A DNA stretch of 64,000 bases from Chitinophaga pinensis (GCA_945888525.1 CAMDAF010000010.1:1-64000); one strand, 5' to 3'. Shown: positions 29,433-40,719, counted from the stretch's first letter. The notes: generated by a model not told the origin, from the letters alone. Made by a program: numbers and translations.

Positions 29433-30905
29433 ATGGCATTTGAGAAAGTAAAAAGAAGTGAGAATTACAGCGAATGGTATAACAACCTAGTTAAGAACGC
29501 TGATATGGCAGAGCATGCAGATGTGAAAGGCTGTATGGTCATTAAACCATATGGATACGCAATTTGGGAAAAAATGCAAGCCCAATTGGATAAAATGTTC
29601 AAGAAAACGGGGCACGTAAATGCCTATTTTCCCTTGTTAATTCCAAAGTCATTTTTTGAGAAGGAAGAAAAAAATGCTGAGGGTTTTGCCAAAGAGTGTG
29701 CTGTTGTAACCCACTACAGGCTTAAGGTTGACGAAAATAGAAAGATTGTTGTAGATGAAGATGCAAAACTTGAAGAAGAGTTAATTATAAGGCCTACCAG
29801 TGAGGCGATTATTTGGAACACTTATAGAGGATGGATTCAAAGTTATAGAGACCTTCCTATACTAATTAACCAATGGGCAAATGTTATGCGCTGGGAAATG
29901 CGCACAAGGTTGTTTTTGCGTACTTCTGAATTTTTATGGCAAGAAGGCCATACCGCGCACTCAACATCAGATGAAGCAATAGCCGAGACAAAACAAATGT
30001 TAAATGTTTATGCTGAGTTTGCAGAAAAATTCTTAGCTGTACCGGTTATTTGTGGGGTTAAAACCGAGAATGAACGTTTTGCTGGCGCCGTTGAAACTTA
30101 TTGTATTGAGGGCTTAATGCAAGATGGCAAAGCCTTGCAAATGGGCACCTCTCACTTTTTAGGTCAAAATTTTGCAAAAGCATTTGATGTAAAATTTCAA
30201 ACTAAAGAGGGTAAGTTAGAGCATGTTTGGGCAACGAGTTGGGGCGTTTCAACAAGGTTAATTGGCGCTTTAATTATGGCACATAGTGACGACGAAGGCT
30301 TGGTTTTACCACCTAGTTTAGCACCAATTCAAGTCGTTATTGTTCCTATTTATAGAAGCGATGAAGAGCGTTTGAAAGTTGAAGAGGCTGCAGAACAAAT
30401 AAAACAAAAATTAGAGGATCATGATTTATCGGTGAAATTTGACAATAGAGACACCTATAAACCAGGTTATAAATTTGCAGAATGGGAATTAAAAGGTGTT
30501 CCAGTGCGCATTGCAATTGGGCCTAGGGACATTGAAAATGGCACTGTGGAATTGGCTAGAAGAGATACCAAAGAAAAATCTGTTACCAGTATTGATGGCA
30601 TAGATTTACACATTAAGAATCTTTTAAATGAAATCCAATCTGCAATATACGAACGTGCAAAATTGTTTAGAGACCAAAGCATTCATGTGGTTAATTCATG
30701 GGAAGAGTTTAAAGAAGTTCTGAATACCAAGGGCGGTTTTATTTCAGCCCATTGGGATGGTACAGGTGAAACCGAAGAAAAGATCAAAGAGCTCACAAAA
30801 GCAACAATTCGTTGCATTCCTTTAGACAATATTCAAGAAGATGGGATTTGTGTGTTAACTGGAAATCCTTCTAAACAAAGGGTCTTGTTTGCAAAAGCCT
30901 ACTAA
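29433..30905 (+). CDS. proS: Prolyl-tRNA synthetase (archaeal/eukaryotic-like short type)
   Basis: '[37 protein letters not shown]', '[36 protein letters not shown]', '[19 protein letters not shown]'. Confidence 0.96.
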   Translation: MAFEKVKRSENYSEWYNNLVKNADMAEHADVKGCMVIKPYGYAIWEKMQAQLDKMFKKTGHVNAYFPLLIPKSFFEKEEKNAEGFAKECAVVTHYRLKVDENRKIVVDEDAKLEEELIIRPTSEAIIWNTYRGWIQSYRDLPILINQWANVMRWEMRTRLFLRTSEFLWQEGHTAHSTSDEAIAETKQMLNVYAEFAEKFLAVPVICGVKTENERFAGAVETYCIEGLMQDGKALQMGTSHFLGQNFAKAFDVKFQTKEGKLEHVWATSWGVSTRLIGALIMAHSDDEGLVLPPSLAPIQVVIVPIYRSDEERLKVEEAAEQIKQKLEDHDLSVKFDNRDTYKPGYKFAEWELKGVPVRIAIGPRDIENGTVELARRDTKEKSVTSIDGIDLHIKNLLNEIQSAIYERAKLFRDQSIHVVNSWEEFKEVLNTKGGFISAHWDGTGETEEKIKELTKATIRCIPLDNIQEDGICVLTGNPSKQRVLFAKAY

Positions 30906-30910
30906 AAAAT

Positions 30911-30947
30911 AAAAAAGCCGAGTATTTAATTTGCTCGGCTTTTTTAT
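30911..30947. terminator. Bidirectional rho-independent terminator between convergent proS and prolyl oligopeptidase genes
   Basis: AAAAAAGCCGAGTATTTAATTTGCTCGGCTTTTTT with an A run on one side and a T run on the other. Confidence 0.85.
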
Positions 30948-30950
30948 TAT

Positions 30951-33089
30951 CTATTTTATTTCAGTAATACCCATATTCCAAAGCGCGAAAGCAAATCGGT
31001 CTGCATATTCTGCAATGACCATATTTGTAGGCTTTCCGGCACCATGACCAGCATTGGTTTCAATTCGAATAAGTGTAGGATTTGGACCATCATTTACCGA
31101 CTGTAATTTCGCGGCAAACTTGAATGAATGCGCCGGCACAACGCGGTCATCGTGGTCGCCTGTTGTTACCATGGTTGCAGGATAATTTTTGCCCTTGATT
31201 AAATTGTGATAAGGCGAGTATTTTAATAAATACTGAAACATTTCCTTTGAATCATCCGCAGTTCCATAATCGTAAGCCCAACCAGCACCTGCTGTGAATT
31301 TGTGGTAACGCAGCATATCTAAAACTCCAACTGCAGGCAGTACAACCTTAAATAAATCCGGTCTTTGGGTCATGCAAGCTCCAATGAGCAATCCACCATT
31401 TGAGCCACCTGAAATGCATAAGAAGGCTGAGCTGGTGTATTTTTCTTTAATTAGGTAATTTGCTGCTGAAATAAAGTCATTAAAGACATTTTGTTTTTTC
31501 ATCTGTATACCGGCATCGTGCCAGTCTTTACCGTATTCGCCACCGCCTCTTATATTCGGCACGGCGTATATTCCTCCTGCATCCAACCAAACAACCATTG
31601 CTGTGCTAAAAGATGGCGTTAGGTTTACATTAAATCCTCCATAACCATAGAGCATGCATGGGTTTTTACCATCCATTTTCAATCCTTTTTTATAGGTAAT
31701 CATCATCGGAATCTTTGTATGGTCTATTTCATTTTCATAAAAAACTTGAATTGACTCATATAGACGTGGATCGAATTGAACACCGGCTTTTTTAAATAAA
31801 GTTGAAGCGCCATCGCTGACATTGTATGAAAAAATGGTAGGTGGGTATATATAACTTGTAAACGTATAATAAAGTGTGTTTTCTTCCCATTTTCCGCTTA
31901 ATCCTCCAGCTGTTCCTTTGCCCGGCAATGCTATCTCTCTTTCTAACGTTCCGTTGATGTTGTATTGTAACAATTGAGTGCAAGCATCTTTCATATAGGA
32001 TGCAAAAAATTTGCCCGCTCCAGTGCTGATACTTAAAGGCATTTTTGTTTCAGAAATAAGATCTGACCACTCAGAAAATCCTTTATCTTTTAAGTACTCA
32101 GTTTTTACTAGGCGCATATTTGGAGCACCCATATCGGTTAGGATATATAAAGTATTTCCTTCTGAATGAACAACATCGTTGTTGTTCTTAAAATCAGCTA
32201 CTAAATTGGTAATTTTACCATCAATTTCGCTAAGATCTTTAACGTACAATTCATTTCCATTGGTCGATGTTGCAGCGCTTATAATCAGGAAGCGCTCATC
32301 TTCCGTCACATAGCCGCCAATATACCTGCGGGGTTTTTCGCTGCCTCCAAAGATTAATAGATCTTCAGATTGCTTGGTCCCCAATTTGTGGTAAAATAAC
32401 TTATGTTGATTGGTCATTGCAGACAATTCGCTGCCTTTGCTCGGTTTATCATAGCTGCTGTAGAAAAACCCTTCATTTCCCTTCCAAGAAATACCACTAA
32501 ATTTTACATCAATCAATGTATCTCCAATAGTTTGTTTGCTTGCAGAGTTCAATACAATCACCTTTCTCCAATCACTTCCACCTTCGCTAATTTGGATGGC
32601 CAAAATGCTTCCATCCTTTGTAAAACTTACATCTGAAAGTGAGCTAGTTCCATCTTTGGAAAAGGTATTTGGGTCTAAGAATACCTTAGCTTCTTCATTG
32701 TTGTTTTGCCTGTAAAGAATACTTTGGTTTTGAAGTCCATTGTTTTTATAAAAATAGGTATAGTTTCCTTCGTTAAACGGAGCAGAATAGCGTTCGTAAT
32801 TCCAAATCTTTTCTAGGTTTTTTTTCAGTGTCTCGCGGTAGGGGATTTGTGATAAATAATTGTAAGTATTTTCGTTTTGTTTGCCAATCCAATTTTTAGT
32901 TTTCGGATCGAGGTCATCTTCCAGCCATCTATACGGATCAATAACTGTTGCTCCAAAAAAGGTATCATTTACTGGTATTATTTCCGTTTGCGGATAGGTC
33001 ATAATTTTATTTTTGGGTTTATCGGGTAGCATAAATGAAAGGCTTGAGGCTAAAATAGATATTGCAGCAATAGTATATTGAAGTTTCAT
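30951..33089 (-). CDS. Prolyl oligopeptidase family serine peptidase (S9)
   Basis: 'DPYRWLEDDLDPKTKNWIGKQNE' N-terminus; 'CISGGSNGGLLIGACMTQRPDLF' nucleophile; 'GDHDDRVVPAHSFKFAA'; 'NAGHGAGKP'. Confidence 0.93.
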   Translation of the reverse strand: MKLQYTIAAISILASSLSFMLPDKPKNKIMTYPQTEIIPVNDTFFGATVIDPYRWLEDDLDPKTKNWIGKQNENTYNYLSQIPYRETLKKNLEKIWNYERYSAPFNEGNYTYFYKNNGLQNQSILYRQNNNEEAKVFLDPNTFSKDGTSSLSDVSFTKDGSILAIQISEGGSDWRKVIVLNSASKQTIGDTLIDVKFSGISWKGNEGFFYSSYDKPSKGSELSAMTNQHKLFYHKLGTKQSEDLLIFGGSEKPRRYIGGYVTEDERFLIISAATSTNGNELYVKDLSEIDGKITNLVADFKNNNDVVHSEGNTLYILTDMGAPNMRLVKTEYLKDKGFSEWSDLISETKMPLSISTGAGKFFASYMKDACTQLLQYNINGTLEREIALPGKGTAGGLSGKWEENTLYYTFTSYIYPPTIFSYNVSDGASTLFKKAGVQFDPRLYESIQVFYENEIDHTKIPMMITYKKGLKMDGKNPCMLYGYGGFNVNLTPSFSTAMVVWLDAGGIYAVPNIRGGGEYGKDWHDAGIQMKKQNVFNDFISAANYLIKEKYTSSAFLCISGGSNGGLLIGACMTQRPDLFKVVLPAVGVLDMLRYHKFTAGAGWAYDYGTADDSKEMFQYLLKYSPYHNLIKGKNYPATMVTTGDHDDRVVPAHSFKFAAKLQSVNDGPNPTLIRIETNAGHGAGKPTNMVIAEYADRFAFALWNMGITEIK

Positions 33090-33094
33090 ATATA

Positions 33095-33102
33095 CAAATC
33101 TA
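33095..33102 (-). promoter_or_regulatory. -7 element TAGATTTG for the S9 peptidase gene
   Basis: Minus strand TAGATTTG-TATAT-ATG (5 nt gap). Confidence 0.45.
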
Positions 33103-33162
33103 TTTTATTATTTCTAATAAGCACAATGATTGGATGTTTTTTCGAATGAAATTAGGCGAAAA

Positions 33163-34908
33163 TTATGATTTTCTTTCCCCAATTTGTTGACGCCACATAG
33201 CATAGTACAAACCTTTTTCTGCTAAGAGTTCATCGTGTTTACCATGTTCAATAATTTTGCCTTGCTCAAGAACATATATTCTATTGGCATGCATTATGGT
33301 ACTCAATCTATGGGCAATTAAGATGGTTATTGCCGAATGGTCTTCATTAATTTGTTTAATGGTTTGGGTAATTTCATCCTCGGTCAAACTATCTAGTGCA
33401 GAGGTCGCTTCATCGAAAACCAATAACCCTGGATTTCTTAGCAATGCTCTAGCGATTGATAGTCTTTGCTTTTCGCCTCCACTAACCTTGACACCACCTT
33501 CACCAATTACTGTATCAATTCCATTGTCTGCCCTTTTTAAAAGGTTTTGACAACTCGCTCTATCTAAAGCATTCATTATTTCCTCATCACTTGCTTTGGG
33601 TGCTACAAATAATAAGTTTTCTTTGATAGAGCCAGAGAACAATTGAGTGTCTTGGGTAACAAAACCAATTCGCTCTCTCAATTCATCTAAATCAATTTCT
33701 TTGGCGTCAATTCCCTCATAAAAGACATTGCCTGTTTGAGCTTGATAAAGACCAACAAGTAATTTTACAAGTGTTGTTTTTCCTGAACCTGAAGGGCCCA
33801 CAAATGCAATTGTTTCGCCTTTATGGACTTTAAAACTGACATCTGTTAAGGCAGGTGTTCGTGAACTTAAATGTTGAAATGATACATTTTTAAATTCAAA
33901 GTCCTCAAGGCCTTTAAGTACGCGAGGTTTGGCAGGCTTATAGTCTATAGGTGTGTCGATTAACTTCTTGAAATTATCCAACGAAACCTCAGCTTCACGG
34001 TGAATAAGGATAATATTTCCAAGCTCTTGAAGGGGATTAAAAAGAAAGAAAGAGTAAAATAAGAAGGTAAAATATTGCCCTGCTGATAATGTATGGTTAA
34101 AGATTAAATACAAAAGAACAACAATCATAATGCTTCTAGTAAACTGTACTGTGGTTCCTTGTAAAAAGTTTAAACTCCTTATGTATTTTACTTTTTTAAG
34201 CTCTAATCCAAGTATTTTATAGGTTGTGTTGTTAAGTCTTGCAATTTCTTGGTTGGCTAAACCTAGACTCTTCACCAATTCGATGTTTCTGAGACTTTCA
34301 GTAGTGCTGCCTGCTAAAGCCGTCGTTTCACCAACAATAGCCTTTTGCATCAATTTGATTTTCTTACTCAACAAAGAACTAATGAGTCCGATGGCGATAA
34401 TAGCCCCTATGTATACTAAAGCAACTTTCAAACTAACACTAATAGTAAAAATCATTACGAATATCATCCCTACTATTGAAGTGAAAAGAATACCAATAAA
34501 TGAAGTGATTAATTTTTCAGAATCGGTTCTCACTTTTTCTAAAATAGACAATGTTTCTCCGCTCCTTTGGTCTTCAAAAACTTGATAAGGTAGTTCTAGC
34601 GAATGTTTGAGTCCATCTGAAAAGATTTGAGCACCCATTTTGAGCACAATCACATTGGTGTAATAGTCTTGAAAGTTTTTAGCAATCCTTGAAACCATGG
34701 TTACACCGATTGACAATCCTACAAGATATAGTGCATGAGATATAAATTGTTCTTTGCTTAATTCACCGTGCTTATTGATAATTTCATCTACAATTCTGCC
34801 GGTAATTTGTGGGTCTAATAAAGAAAAAGACTGGTTTATTGCAGCTAAAAATAATGCCAATAATAGGGTAGGCCATTGTCTTTTTAGGTATTTAAAAAGG
34901 ATACTCAT
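33163..34908 (-). CDS. ABC transporter, fused permease and ATPase (exporter type)
   Basis: Walker A 'VGPSGSGKTTLVKLL', signature 'VSGGEKQRLSIARALL', Walker B 'LLVFDEATSALD', preceded by a six-TM domain. Confidence 0.93.
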   Translation of the reverse strand: MSILFKYLKRQWPTLLLALFLAAINQSFSLLDPQITGRIVDEIINKHGELSKEQFISHALYLVGLSIGVTMVSRIAKNFQDYYTNVIVLKMGAQIFSDGLKHSLELPYQVFEDQRSGETLSILEKVRTDSEKLITSFIGILFTSIVGMIFVMIFTISVSLKVALVYIGAIIAIGLISSLLSKKIKLMQKAIVGETTALAGSTTESLRNIELVKSLGLANQEIARLNNTTYKILGLELKKVKYIRSLNFLQGTTVQFTRSIMIVVLLYLIFNHTLSAGQYFTFLFYSFFLFNPLQELGNIILIHREAEVSLDNFKKLIDTPIDYKPAKPRVLKGLEDFEFKNVSFQHLSSRTPALTDVSFKVHKGETIAFVGPSGSGKTTLVKLLVGLYQAQTGNVFYEGIDAKEIDLDELRERIGFVTQDTQLFSGSIKENLLFVAPKASDEEIMNALDRASCQNLLKRADNGIDTVIGEGGVKVSGGEKQRLSIARALLRNPGLLVFDEATSALDSLTEDEITQTIKQINEDHSAITILIAHRLSTIMHANRIYVLEQGKIIEHGKHDELLAEKGLYYAMWRQQIGERKS

Positions 34909-34918
34909 TACTTAAGTG

Positions 34919-34926
34919 CAAAAGTA
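34919..34926 (-). promoter_or_regulatory. -7 element TACTTTTG for the ABC transporter gene
   Basis: Minus strand TACTTTTG-N10-ATG. Confidence 0.4.
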
Positions 34927-34987
34927 AGACAAACTGAATCAGAATTGGAGAATTAAATTCAGTTGAGCGCATAATCTTTGTTTATAA

Positions 34988-37732
34988 TTATTGGACACTA
35001 ATCTTTTCAATCCAATATCCGTCATCTGTCTGTATATTAATAAAATATATTCCTGAAGTAAGGTTAGCGAATTGAATGGAAATGTGTTTTTGATCTAAAA
35101 TATGCAGTTTATAATACCCGCTTGGAATGGCATTGCCTAAGTTGTCTAAAATTGAAATTTCTAAATTTTGAATCGAATTATTTTTAAAATCAATTTTAAG
35201 CAGTTCATTTTTATTTAGCGGGTTGGGATATGCGTTTAAATCTTTTAAATTTTCAGATCTAAGATTCGTTATTTGCCAAGGATTTGAAATGTTGGCGCTA
35301 TATGCACCATTTCCGTGGGTTGCAACCGCTATGAAGTTGTCTAAATTTCTTGTGTCGAGCATGGTAACAATATTATTTCCAATTCGATTCGGTGATTGTT
35401 GAATCCAACGCGTTTGTATGCCATTTAAAGTATCGGTAGCATAAAGGCCAACACTTGTTCCAATAAACCACGATTTTCTTCCATTGTCTAAATTAAGAAC
35501 AGCCGCCCACCTGCAACTAGGCCCTGATCCACTTCCGTTTGAGTTTTCTTCAAGATTGCCAGAAATATTTGTCCATGACGAACCACCATTATCAGAGGTA
35601 AACAAACTAATGATATTGTAGTTAGAAAACACAACTGTCATTTTATTGCTATCAGAAGGATCGAGTGCGATACAATTAACATTCCCACTGGGAAAGTTTG
35701 AGCCTGTTATCTCAATAGGATTTGATTGCCCAATATTGGCCGAACCTAATTTATAAAGTCTTCCTTTATCAGTAGCATAATAGAGCGTATTTGGGTTGGC
35801 TTTTGAAATAGAAATGGCTGAGAATTCTTGACCTGTTAGTGGCTTACAATTGACCAATTCTTCCCACAATGGAGTATCCCATCGGGTGCTATCAAAGTCT
35901 GTACTTAAAGGCTTTGATAGAATATTGGTGTTTCTAAATAAACGGTTTTTAGCCGGGAGATACATTATTTTTTGGTCAAACGGGTCCAAAACAAATGGGT
36001 TAATAAAATCATAATTGTCGCGGTTTAATTGCTTAGGGTCAATGCGAGCATATTTTATAGGTTGTCCGATTTGATCTATTTGTAAATGGGCAATTCTGCC
36101 TTGCTGTGCACTTCCTATAATTTCATTTGTGCCATCTAAAAATGAGCAATAAGATCCATCGCCATTAAAACTCATATGCCAAGATGCTAGTCCATAAACA
36201 TCTGTAAACTGGGTCCCATTGTCTTGCAAACCACCCATGATTTTATTGTTATTGGCCACAGAATGATCAATGGCAATGGTATAAAATTGTGAGGTGATAT
36301 AATTATTATTCTTTAATTCCCAAACAACATTTTTAGCCATGATATTGTTGGTAAAACTAATTCCTCCGTCATGTGAACTTAAGGCAATTTCAGGATTATT
36401 AGGATAAAATACCAATTGATGGTTGTCTGGGTGATGGTTTGGGTATAATTTAAAGTCTGGTCTTGAAGTATTTACAGCATAGCCACCGATCCAATCTATC
36501 TTTGTATTGCTTCGAAAGGCATCAGAGCTTCGCCATAAATTTGTTGCGCCTATGAATACAACATTGGTATCATTTGGATTTACTTTAACATATAGATCAT
36601 AGCCGCCTTGTGTGCTAAAATAACCAAAATCACCACCAGCATCAGGCATGTTTGAACTTCTATTTACCCAACGCCCGCCTGCACTTGAACCATTTCCTGA
36701 TACATAATTGTATTTCCATAAACTATTCCATTCTTTGGTTCCTTGAAAATTGGCACTAACAAAGCCAAAATTTGTGGTGCCGCTTGCAACAATATAAACT
36801 TGATTTTGATCAGATGGTGCAATGCCAATGCACATTCTTCCATATGCACTCGGGAAGCCAGTTGGTGTTATACTTATCCAAGCTTCACCATCTACGCTTC
36901 TCCATATACCTTTTTGAGTGCTTTCGCTGCTCATTGTTGCATAAACAACACCTTGTTTGTCGATTGCAACATCCGTATAGTAAGAATAGTTAGGCAATGC
37001 TCCAGATCTTTTCTTTTTCCAATTTAATCCTCCATCGGTTGTTTTGTATATTCCTCCATAAGTAGCCGCATAAATTTCATCTTGGCTGGTATTTGAATAG
37101 TCAATAGCAATGTTCCAAACACCATCAAAATCGGAATCAAAAGAAGTTGTGCTTCCGCCATTTGTAAAGGGGATAACCGACCATGTATTTCCCCCATCTA
37201 TGCTTTTAAAGATGCCTTGTCCATAGTAATAAGCGCCGTTTGCAGTGCCACTGCTTCCTGATAATTCTCCTGTGCCAGCGTACCAAATATTGGTTTTTCC
37301 AACTCTGGTATCTTGAACAATGCAGGTAATAGCATTTGCAGGACAGTTGGCTTTTTTCCAAGTTTGTCCAGCATCAGTAGATTTATAAATACCACCTGTG
37401 GCTGAGCCAGCTAGGATGATATTGGAATTGTTAATGTCTAAGGCTATTGCTCTTGTGCGCCCACCTTGGTTGTTGGGCCCTCTTGATTTCCAAATATCTT
37501 CCGAACGTTTGTTGTTCAAATATTTAGGTAGACTAGACGCAAAGGACAATTCATTTTGCCTAATATTTGCCGGTATTTTGCCGGTTTTTGGGTCAGCTAG
37601 TAAGCTCAAATAATAGCCATCAAGCTGAGCTTTCTCATAAGCTTGTGCATCAAAGTTGTGTTGGTTTTTGAGCAAGGAACAAGACCCTGCGATAAAGACC
37701 AAACTGAGTAGTGAAAGTATAGGCTGTCTCAT
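34988..37732 (-). CDS. Secreted BNR/sortilin-like beta-propeller protein with T9SS type A sorting domain
   Basis: Repeated 'GIYKSTDAGQTWKKA', 'GIFKSIDGGNTWSVI', 'GIYKTTDGGLNWKKK', 'LFTSDNGGSSWTNIS' propeller repeats; C-terminal 'AYPNPLNKNELLKIDF...GIYFINIQTDDGYWIEKISVQ'. ATG at 37732 gives a lipoprotein-like signal (MRQPILSLLSLVFIAGSCSLL). Confidence 0.85.
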   Translation of the reverse strand: MRQPILSLLSLVFIAGSCSLLKNQHNFDAQAYEKAQLDGYYLSLLADPKTGKIPANIRQNELSFASSLPKYLNNKRSEDIWKSRGPNNQGGRTRAIALDINNSNIILAGSATGGIYKSTDAGQTWKKANCPANAITCIVQDTRVGKTNIWYAGTGELSGSSGTANGAYYYGQGIFKSIDGGNTWSVIPFTNGGSTTSFDSDFDGVWNIAIDYSNTSQDEIYAATYGGIYKTTDGGLNWKKKRSGALPNYSYYTDVAIDKQGVVYATMSSESTQKGIWRSVDGEAWISITPTGFPSAYGRMCIGIAPSDQNQVYIVASGTTNFGFVSANFQGTKEWNSLWKYNYVSGNGSSAGGRWVNRSSNMPDAGGDFGYFSTQGGYDLYVKVNPNDTNVVFIGATNLWRSSDAFRSNTKIDWIGGYAVNTSRPDFKLYPNHHPDNHQLVFYPNNPEIALSSHDGGISFTNNIMAKNVVWELKNNNYITSQFYTIAIDHSVANNNKIMGGLQDNGTQFTDVYGLASWHMSFNGDGSYCSFLDGTNEIIGSAQQGRIAHLQIDQIGQPIKYARIDPKQLNRDNYDFINPFVLDPFDQKIMYLPAKNRLFRNTNILSKPLSTDFDSTRWDTPLWEELVNCKPLTGQEFSAISISKANPNTLYYATDKGRLYKLGSANIGQSNPIEITGSNFPSGNVNCIALDPSDSNKMTVVFSNYNIISLFTSDNGGSSWTNISGNLEENSNGSGSGPSCRWAAVLNLDNGRKSWFIGTSVGLYATDTLNGIQTRWIQQSPNRIGNNIVTMLDTRNLDNFIAVATHGNGAYSANISNPWQITNLRSENLKDLNAYPNPLNKNELLKIDFKNNSIQNLEISILDNLGNAIPSGYYKLHILDQKHISIQFANLTSGIYFINIQTDDGYWIEKISVQ

Positions 37733-37796
37733 AAACAATTCAATATTACTTAAAATATTGACTTGTGACAAATATAAACTGAATAAAGGCTGTTAA

Positions 37797-40544
37797 CTAT
37801 ACAACTACGTTCACAATCTTACCTTTTACAATGATCAACTTTTTTGGCGCTTTTCCTTCAAGATATTTTTGTGTTTGTTCGCTGTTAAGTATTGCTTTTT
37901 CCATATCAGCGGCATCCATATCAAGAGCGAAATTGATATTAAATCTTACTTTTCCATTAAATGATATTGGATAATTAAACTCATTTTCTACTAAATATTC
38001 GGCATTAAACGTTGGCCAATTGGCATATGAAACACCGCCATTATTTCCGCAAAGCAACCAGAGTTCTTCGGCAATATGAGGCGCAAATGGAGAAAGCAAC
38101 ACAACAAGAGGCTCTAATATTTCTTTTTTATTGCACTGAAGGTCCTGCAATTCATTGACACAAACCATAAATGCAGATACAGATGTATTAAATGAAAAGT
38201 TATCTATATCCTCGCTAATTTTTTTGATGGTTTTATGCAAGATTTTGTATTCAGCTTTACTTGGAGACTCTAATGAAACATTGAAATTCTCTTGCGCATT
38301 GTTATGGAATAAACGCCAGAATTTTCTCAGGAAGCGTAAAACGCCTTCTATTCCTTGGGTTGACCATGGCTTTGCATCTTGTAATGGACCTAAGAACATT
38401 TCGTAGAGTCTTAATGTGTCTGCGCCAAAATCGTTGCATACATCATCCGGATTGACAACGTTGTGCCAGCGTTTTGACATTTTTCCAACCTCCGTACCAC
38501 AAATGAGTTTTCCATTTTCTAATTCAAACACAGCCTCATTAAATTCGGCTGGTCTCCATGCTTTTAAAGCTTCAATATCAACTTCATTGCCCGCATTTAC
38601 AAGTTGAATGTCAATATGAATTGCAGTGGTTTCATATTGGTCTTTTAAACCGATTGAAACAAATTTAGATGTCTGATTGACACGATAAATTAAGCAAGAC
38701 ATTCCCTGAATCATTCCTTGATTAATTAGTTTCTTAGCTGGTTCATCAGTTGGAATGATGCCTAAATCATGCAAAAATTTTGTCCAAAAACGGAAATACA
38801 AAAGATGTCCAGTTGCGTGTTCACTTCCGCCCATGTAAAGGTCAATATCCTTCCAATAATTTAAGGCTTGCTTTGAGGCAATTTCTATATTATTATCTGG
38901 ATCCATATACCTTAAAAAGTACCATGAAGAACCTGCCCATCCTGGCATTGTTGTTGTTTCAACCGCAAGGCCTTTGTATGTCCAGTTGTTTGCACGGGCC
39001 AAAGGTGGTTCGCCAGATTCAGTTGGCAAATATTTGTCTATCTCGGGTAAAATTAGAGGCAAATCATTTTCGCTGAAAGTTTTTGGAATTCCATTTTCAT
39101 AAAAAATTGGGATAGGTTCACCCCAATAGCGTTGTCTTCCAAAAACAGCATCCCTCAATCTATAGTTGGTTTTGCCTTTTCCGAGATTTAGAGATTCGAT
39201 TTCTTTAATTGATCTTTTTATGCCTTCTTTAACACTTAAGCCATTTAAAAAATCAGAATTGATGATATTTCCAGTCTTGGCATCAAATGATTCTTTTGAA
39301 ATATCGCCACCGCTTACAACTTCTTTTATAGGAAGATTGAAATGTGTTGCAAAAGAATAGTCTCTGCTATCATGCGCGGGAACGGCCATTACAGCGCCTG
39401 TGCCATAGCTCCCTAACACATAATCAGCAATCCAAATTGGAATGGCCTCGTTTGTAAAAGGATGTTTCGCATATGAACCAGTAAATGCACCAGTAATATT
39501 TTTGACCTCAGCTTGCCTTTCTCTTTCACTTCTATTTTTTGCTTTTTCTGTATAGTCTAATGCGAGGCTTCTAAATTCATTGACACAAAGCAAATCCAAG
39601 CTTGGATGTTCAGGCGCAATAGCCAAATAAGTTACACCAAATATTGTATCTGGACGGGTGGTAAAAACTTCAATCTCTGTGTTTTCAGAATAGAATTTCA
39701 GAGAGCACCCTTCGCTTTTGCCAATCCAATTTCTTTGTGCTTCTTTCAAACTATCGCTCCAATCAATGTTTTCGAGTCCTGTTAGTAAGCGTTCGGCATA
39801 TGCAGAGATTCTTAGGCTCCATTGGATCATAAGTTTTCTCTCAACCGGGAATCCCCCTCTCTCGCTAAGCCCATCTTTAACTTCATCATTGGCCAATACG
39901 GTACCTAATTCTGGACACCAATTGACCATTGCTTCGCTAAGGAAGGCCAAACGGAATCTTAGCAAAATATCAGATTTGATTTTATCTGGAAAAGCCAGCC
40001 ATTCTTCTTTGGTAAAACTTAATTCATCATTTGTGAAGCCGGAAATTTCGAAAACAGCAATTAAAGAGTCTATGTTTTCTGCTTTATTGGAATTTGGATT
40101 ATACCAAGAATTGAACAATTGAATGAATATCCACTGTGTCCATTTATAATAATTTGGATCGCAAGTCTTTATTTCACGCGACCAATCATAAGAAAAGCCA
40201 ATACGGTCTAATTGTTCTCTATACCGTTTTATATTCTCATCTGTAGTTAGGGCGGGGTGTTGACCGGTTTGAATAGCATATTGTTCGGCAGGCAAACCAA
40301 AAGCATCATAACCCATAGGGTGCAATACATTAAATCCTTTGTGTCTTTTAAATCTAGAAACAATATCGCTAGCGATGTAACCAAGTGGGTGACCAACATG
40401 CAAACCCGCACCTGAAGGATATGGGAACATATCTAGAACATAAAACTTTTCTTTTTCTGAAATATTTTCAGTTTTAAAAGTATTGTTCTTAGCCCAGTAT
40501 GCTTGCCAATCCTTTTCTATTCTTCTGAATTCGTAAGTAGCCAT
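37797..40544 (-). CDS. leuS: Leucyl-tRNA synthetase
   Basis: 'MFPYPSGAGLHVGHPLGYIASDIVSRFKRHKGFNVLHPMGYDAFGLPAEQYA'; KMSKRWHNVVNPD. Confidence 0.97.
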   Translation of the reverse strand: MATYEFRRIEKDWQAYWAKNNTFKTENISEKEKFYVLDMFPYPSGAGLHVGHPLGYIASDIVSRFKRHKGFNVLHPMGYDAFGLPAEQYAIQTGQHPALTTDENIKRYREQLDRIGFSYDWSREIKTCDPNYYKWTQWIFIQLFNSWYNPNSNKAENIDSLIAVFEISGFTNDELSFTKEEWLAFPDKIKSDILLRFRLAFLSEAMVNWCPELGTVLANDEVKDGLSERGGFPVERKLMIQWSLRISAYAERLLTGLENIDWSDSLKEAQRNWIGKSEGCSLKFYSENTEIEVFTTRPDTIFGVTYLAIAPEHPSLDLLCVNEFRSLALDYTEKAKNRSERERQAEVKNITGAFTGSYAKHPFTNEAIPIWIADYVLGSYGTGAVMAVPAHDSRDYSFATHFNLPIKEVVSGGDISKESFDAKTGNIINSDFLNGLSVKEGIKRSIKEIESLNLGKGKTNYRLRDAVFGRQRYWGEPIPIFYENGIPKTFSENDLPLILPEIDKYLPTESGEPPLARANNWTYKGLAVETTTMPGWAGSSWYFLRYMDPDNNIEIASKQALNYWKDIDLYMGGSEHATGHLLYFRFWTKFLHDLGIIPTDEPAKKLINQGMIQGMSCLIYRVNQTSKFVSIGLKDQYETTAIHIDIQLVNAGNEVDIEALKAWRPAEFNEAVFELENGKLICGTEVGKMSKRWHNVVNPDDVCNDFGADTLRLYEMFLGPLQDAKPWSTQGIEGVLRFLRKFWRLFHNNAQENFNVSLESPSKAEYKILHKTIKKISEDIDNFSFNTSVSAFMVCVNELQDLQCNKKEILEPLVVLLSPFAPHIAEELWLLCGNNGGVSYANWPTFNAEYLVENEFNYPISFNGKVRFNINFALDMDAADMEKAILNSEQTQKYLEGKAPKKLIIVKGKIVNVVV

Positions 40545-40558
40545 ATTAATATGAACTG

Positions 40559-40566
40559 CAAAAATA
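40559..40566 (-). promoter_or_regulatory. -7 element TATTTTTG for leuS
   Basis: Minus strand TATTTTTG-N14-ATG. Confidence 0.4.
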
Positions 40567-40657
40567 TCATATTAGATTCACCTTTGCTATTTTTGAGTTC
40601 TAATGTCAATAAATTCCTGATTTTACACAATTTAGACAGTTTTTTGGATAATATTTA

Positions 40658-40687
40658 TTTGTTAAATGTCTGAAAAGACTAAATTTG
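40658..40687 (+). promoter_or_regulatory. -33/-7 promoter for the Glu/Leu dehydrogenase gene
   Basis: TTTG(40658-40661)-N18-TAAATTTG(40680-40687); supports the start at 40720 rather than 40666. Confidence 0.5.
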
Positions 40688-40719
40688 CAACCCTTTACTA
40701 TTATAAAAATAAGAAAACA

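Noticed and set aside
39718-40122. 134-aa plus-strand ORF
   Set aside because: Antisense to leuS.
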